64,000 nt of DNA. It comes from Antitrichia curtipendula (taxonomy: Eukaryota; Streptophyta; Bryopsida; Hypnales; Leucodontaceae). The DNA lies in the NCBI GenBank assembly GCA_951230915.1, contig OX579633.1, positions 20,866,574-20,930,573 of the forward strand, read 5' to 3'. Under the pieces are notes generated by a model. The model ran no database searches and was not told the origin of the DNA. It was given only the letters and a program-made list of their open reading frames with translations. Shown here in pieces: positions 60,401-64,000 of this stretch. Both the position numbers and the translations under genes were made by a program. Position 1 is the first letter of the stretch. The number at the start of each line of letters is the position of its first letter.

Positions 60401-60795
60401 TCTATGGTGATTCATATTTTATGGAAAAATAGATAATTGTATTGCATTATTATATATAAGAAAAACAATTCTAAAATACAAGTGATTAAGAACGATCACC
60501 TCACATCGGCAACAAGATCCAATGATAAATCAATTGGCAACAATCCAACAATGCGTTCTTTGATGTTTAATGGCATGTCACCAAAATAAGGATAATCTTT
60601 ATAGTTTATTGCTTTGATGTGCACAAGCATATCTACTAATGTTGGTTGAAAGTAGAATTGAGGTATTGGTACACCTTCCTTCCATACTTCTTCTTTAGTC
60701 TGTGGTAATGGAAGTAGAGGTGGGAATTTTGGTTCAACTTCTTTCTTTTCTTCTTGGCCTTTTTCCCCTTCTTTAGACTTAGTATTATCAGCCAT
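57494..60795 (-). CDS. DRC5: Dynein regulatory complex subunit 5 (TCTE1/DRC5)
   Basis: Seven minus-strand exons join in frame: 60795-60505, 60221-60094, 59910-59776, 59481-59310, 59164-58996, 58582-58452 and 57925-57494; 485 aa (human TCTE1 is about 500). The N-terminal domain has LNIKERIVGLLPIDLSLDLV, then IDESYWKQRSLPRW, GDSWKQLYFERNLNDFLE, the signature block preceding the LRRs in TCTE1. Leucine-rich repeats follow from about residue 185 to 415: LTELNLSSNLLND, IVNLDLSHNMIGDAGC, LLFLNLCNNQI, LLSLNLRLNDLGDYGG, LVQLDISANPG. The C-terminus (about 428-485) is a Glu/Lys-rich charged tail. DRC5 belongs to the nexin-dynein regulatory complex linking outer doublets of motile cilia. ATG 60795 is preferred; the frame runs six codons further upstream but without another ATG. 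Introns are short and AT-rich; intron 5 carries a TTAA-element end. Confidence 0.92.
58190..58390. repeat. Dispersed repeat in DRC5 intron 6 (empty-site relative)
   Basis: The phrase GGTCTTGCACAATGGTTTGACCTCCAATGAATGCTC, then TTTTTTAACAAATGACTCACACAATAC...GGTGACCA-like text, recurs at 6135-6180, 36705-36740 plus 37800-37860, and partly at 6417-6480. At 36.9 kb the copy is interrupted near TTAA by the 948-bp TTAA element; here TTAA occurs once (58329-58332) without an element. Confidence 0.5.
58783..58990. repeat. Left-end fragment of a TTAA element in DRC5 intron 5
   Basis: TTAACCCTTAAAGGATGG at 58783 is a family left end. No right end occurs before the exon at 58996, so the copy is truncated. 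The right limit is approximate. Confidence 0.45.
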
Positions 60796-60819
60796 TATAG
60801 CAACAATTACCAATTTACA

Positions 60820-62368
60820 TCGTTTGAATTATAAAACCTAATATGGCTTCAAAATTAAACTTCACAATATCAATTGTCTATTGAATCATTGTTCACAATA
60901 TTCATTTAATCGAGAATCGCATTCACAATGACAAGTATTTAAAAAAAAATCTTAGGTTATCAATTTAGCATCATTTTTGTCCATTTTTTTTTAATATAAA
61001 AACAAATAGCACAACCTATTTGTATGATATGCAAATGAGTTATATAACCATAAATAGATATTTAGAAATGGGAGTAGTGTTTTTTTTGAAAGCATAGATG
61101 CATAAATGATACTCAAAAGTTATGAGGAAATAAAATCAACTCTTTTATTTGTTAAATTTTCACTCTAGTAGTTCATGTCATTAGTATATCAACTACAAAA
61201 ATCAAAATATGAAAATTGAATTGTCATCACAAGGCCTCATAGTTAAGGAGCATAAAAAGCAACAACCACCTTGACATATTACTATTGCATGTAGGAATTG
61301 AAATTAGACTTAAATAAAATAAAATAGGAATACAAATATTAAAATTCTAATAAATAATAGCCATCAATCTTCACAAGTCTAAATTAATAGTGAATTTGTA
61401 AGATCTCATTGAGGGACTAGTTAAATTCCAATTTAGACTTTTAGGTCAAGATTGGTCTAGGCAATATTTTGAATCTTATATATCTATATCTATTTTTGTA
61501 TTGAAAACTATAAGGTGCACTAGGTGTGAATGGACACGACCAAAATTATAAAATGAAGCTCAAAAAATAAAGCCATATTTGAATTCACACCCAAAGTCAT
61601 GGAATGAAAGGGCCAAGATCAAAAAATAGTGTCAAGGGAAGCCATAACTATTGCATCTAATAATTTGTGTAAACTTTCATATACTACACAACTTTTTGTG
61701 CCAATTTTTGTTTATTCATTCATCTTCCATTTATTCCATTTGTAAATATGATATAGTAATAAAAAATGATGGAGAGTTTTTTTAAGCTAAATATTTGAAT
61801 ATATAAATATTTCAACATTTATTCATCTAATTTTTATATTTAAATAAATTCTAAATAAAATAGATTAAAATTTTTTAAAACTTATCTTTCTTTTTAATCA
61901 AATTTTTTTGAGGTTTTTTGAATTGGGCTATTGTGTTTGTGGACTAAATATTACATACCATTTACTATTTGTTGATGTGACAAGTAAGGCGGTTGCCTTT
62001 TGAGGCCAAGGCCCAATTTGACAATTTGTTATTAAGCCATGAGAAAGTTTGTACCGATACTTCAACATTGTGCAACAACCCAATGAATCCTCGTGAAGGC
62101 TCTTCATGATAGCGTATGCCACATACATCTCGATCTATATTTCACCAAAGACGTTAGTTTACATTGTCTCCTTCATGACAATGCATGTATAGAAGTGCCT
62201 TGACAATGGGAATATGGGATCAATAGTTCATTCTATTTATTATGTTGATAGCAACTAGAGATGCTACCAAATGAGATTGCAAGCATGGATACATGTAAAA
62301 TATATATGTAATTGAAGAAATAAAGTGAGTTTAAGACCTATGACATTTGGTTAAGGAATGATCTCTTT
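60820..62368. other. AT-rich intergenic DNA upstream of DRC5
   Basis: The DRC5 promoter should lie just past 60795, but no distinct motif is visible. The remainder has no recognised gene. Confidence 0.5.
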
Positions 62369-63278
62369 TTAACCCCTAAAGTCCCATTGTACCCTCAAGG
62401 AACAAAATGGATTTTGGACAAGCTCCTACAATCTTAATATTTTTTGAAATTTTTGGTAGAGGTAGAAGTACAGACTAGCTATCCAAAAATATAATATTCA
62501 TTTCAATAGGGGCCTGTGAGCAAAAGTTATGGCTCAAGAAGCCCTTTCTAGTTTGGCGGGCAAAAAAAACCCTCCAATAAATTTTAATTTAATTTTAAAA
62601 AGAATTTTAAATTTTTGTAAAGACTTTAATTCTATCTACAAGGAAAGCTTTGTTTCTTTCCATTTGTACTTTTTTATGCAAAATTTATAGACAATCTTAT
62701 TTTTTAAGCAATTAAAGCATCTTTTAAAAAAAATAACTTGTAGGATTCATTTCTGAACTCAATTTCACCTTTTTTTTCCACAAGGTTAAGTTTTTTTGCT
62801 AGAACAATCTCACCATTGAGATTAGTTTGTTTCGATTCCATCTTAGAGCTATTAACAATTTAGATTTTCCTTCAATCTTGAACCTACTTCTACTTAACAA
62901 TTTTTTAATGAGTAAAAACTAAGCGTGTTTCTTTAGATTTTTTTTTCTAGACTCTCAACTCAATTTTTCATCATATAAAATTAGAAATTCAAAATCAATA
63001 GAGCAAAAATTTGAAGTAAAGAAGGTTTGAAGCCAAAAATGTAGTTGTAAAACGTGCAAAAGAACTTCTTTCCTTCACTTTAAATGCAAATATCTTGCAA
63101 TCTATATAGTCAAAGTTTTCGAATTTTCTTCCACATATTTTTACACTAGTCTAGTACAAGATCCTACGGTTAAATATGCAAAAAAAAGAAAAGATTCAAA
63201 TCTTTTTCTCTTTGCTATAGAAATGGCAATTTTGAATGTTTTTAAATGGAAAAAAGGCCTTGAGACTTTAGGGATTAA
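62369..63278. mobile_element. TTAA-type MITE, 910 bp
   Basis: The left end is TTAACCCCTAAAGTCCCA and the right end TGAGACTTTAGGGATTAA, inverse copies with two differences and TTAA at both borders. The interior near 63120-63260 (CACATATTTTTACACTAGTCTAGTACAAGATCCTACGGTTAA) matches 20780-20830. It is non-coding. Confidence 0.75.
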
Positions 63279-63604
63279 GACATTTTCAAGATTTAGGGTT
63301 AAATATTTTTATGTAGTTAGGATGTGCACACATAATTTTTTGTGCAGGCCAATTGAAATTCAAGTCATGTAATGTCAAATTTAATAGTTTAAATTTTCAA
63401 GATTACAATATCAAATGCATCATCAGTTATCAAGATATTTTTGTATGGTCATATGAGGGGCTAACTTCATTGATGTGTTGTGAGAAGGGAAGGTTGAAAG
63501 TTTCTTCTCATAGTGAGGTTCATTGCGCTTCATCAATCCTTAAAGGTTATAGGAAAATTGAATTAAGCCGTGGAAGCTTGACTACTCAAAGAAAAAACAT
63601 AGTA

Positions 63605-63608
<4 letters not shown>

Positions 63609-63635
<27 letters not shown>
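63609..63635. repeat. (TA)n microsatellite
   Basis: About 27 bp of pure TA repeats. Confidence 0.9.
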
Positions 63636-63639
<4 letters not shown>

Positions 63640-64000
63640 TTTAGACCTCATTTAAGTATTGTAAATCATTTTTTTTTAAATGTGGAAAACTCATAAAGGA
63701 ACTAAAAAATCAAGTTAAATTTCACCTTCCAAAATCCATTTGTGATATGAAGTCTCTAATAGATAGTTATGAACAAGTGTAGAGACAAAATATGACAATT
63801 CAACCCTCCTATAAACTTTGTTTTGTCCATAACTTTTAATAGGAGGATTAAACTCACAAATTGATTTTAGTAATTGAAAGTAAACTTGATCTAAGCTTTG
63901 TTAGATTTAAGCCTCATTGCCATGATATTGCAATATATTTTTTGGAAAAAATTATTTTTGCAATCTGTTTTTTGAGAGTGAATCTTAACATGACAATTAA
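63636..64000. other. AT-rich intergenic DNA, no gene seen
   Basis: Nothing recognisable to the window end. Confidence 0.5.

Overview
The window looks like nuclear DNA from a plant-lineage (streptophyte) eukaryote. It is AT-rich and gene-poor, with spliceosomal introns (GT...AG), nuclear-type tRNA genes, Ty1/copia and LTR-element relics, many short inverted-repeat elements and one 200-N assembly gap. One gene encodes a plant-type NDRG/NDL protein. Another encodes the axonemal nexin-dynein regulatory complex subunit DRC5/TCTE1. Seed plants without swimming sperm have lost axonemes, so the pair suggests a bryophyte, charophyte, lycophyte or fern (or possibly a cycad or Ginkgo). The species cannot be named from the sequence alone.

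Layout. 1-10.3 kb: repeat-rich intergenic DNA. 10.3-14.3 kb: a compositionally distinct RNA-gene island on the minus strand, with tRNA-Asp and tRNA-Gly 41 bp apart, three tandem copies of an H/ACA-like structured RNA, and telo-box/site II promoter motifs; two or three weak protein-exon candidates also lie here. 14.3-41 kb: almost entirely mobile-element debris, with a broken C2-domain gene at 17.5-17.9 kb, an LTR-retroelement remnant at 29.5-31.0 kb and a 1.07-kb foldback at 31.2-32.2 kb. 41.4-46.5 kb: a ten-exon NDL gene (plus strand) behind an array of about 145-bp direct repeats. 48.3-50.1 kb: a three-exon gene for a small helical protein. 52-57 kb: relics, including a copia RNase H fragment. 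57.5-60.8 kb: a seven-exon DRC5 gene (minus strand). 60.8-64 kb: repeat-rich intergenic DNA.

The most notable pattern is a dispersed family of short non-coding elements. Their ends read TTAACCC(C)TAAAGGACC and the exact inverse, so TTAA sits outside CCC at both ends, as in piggyBac-type transposons. At least eight two-ended copies (about 230 bp to 970 bp) plus several fragments occur in 64 kb. A second family has ends (TA)AGGTAGGAGG...CCTCCTACCT(TA), with at least four two-ended copies. No transposase gene was found for either, so both look like MITEs driven from elsewhere in the genome.

The genes do not form a pathway: NDL is a cytosolic/signalling alpha/beta-hydrolase-fold protein, DRC5 a structural flagellar protein, and the small helical gene is of unproven function. 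All exon structures were joined by hand from frame and splice-site agreement and have not been checked against transcripts.
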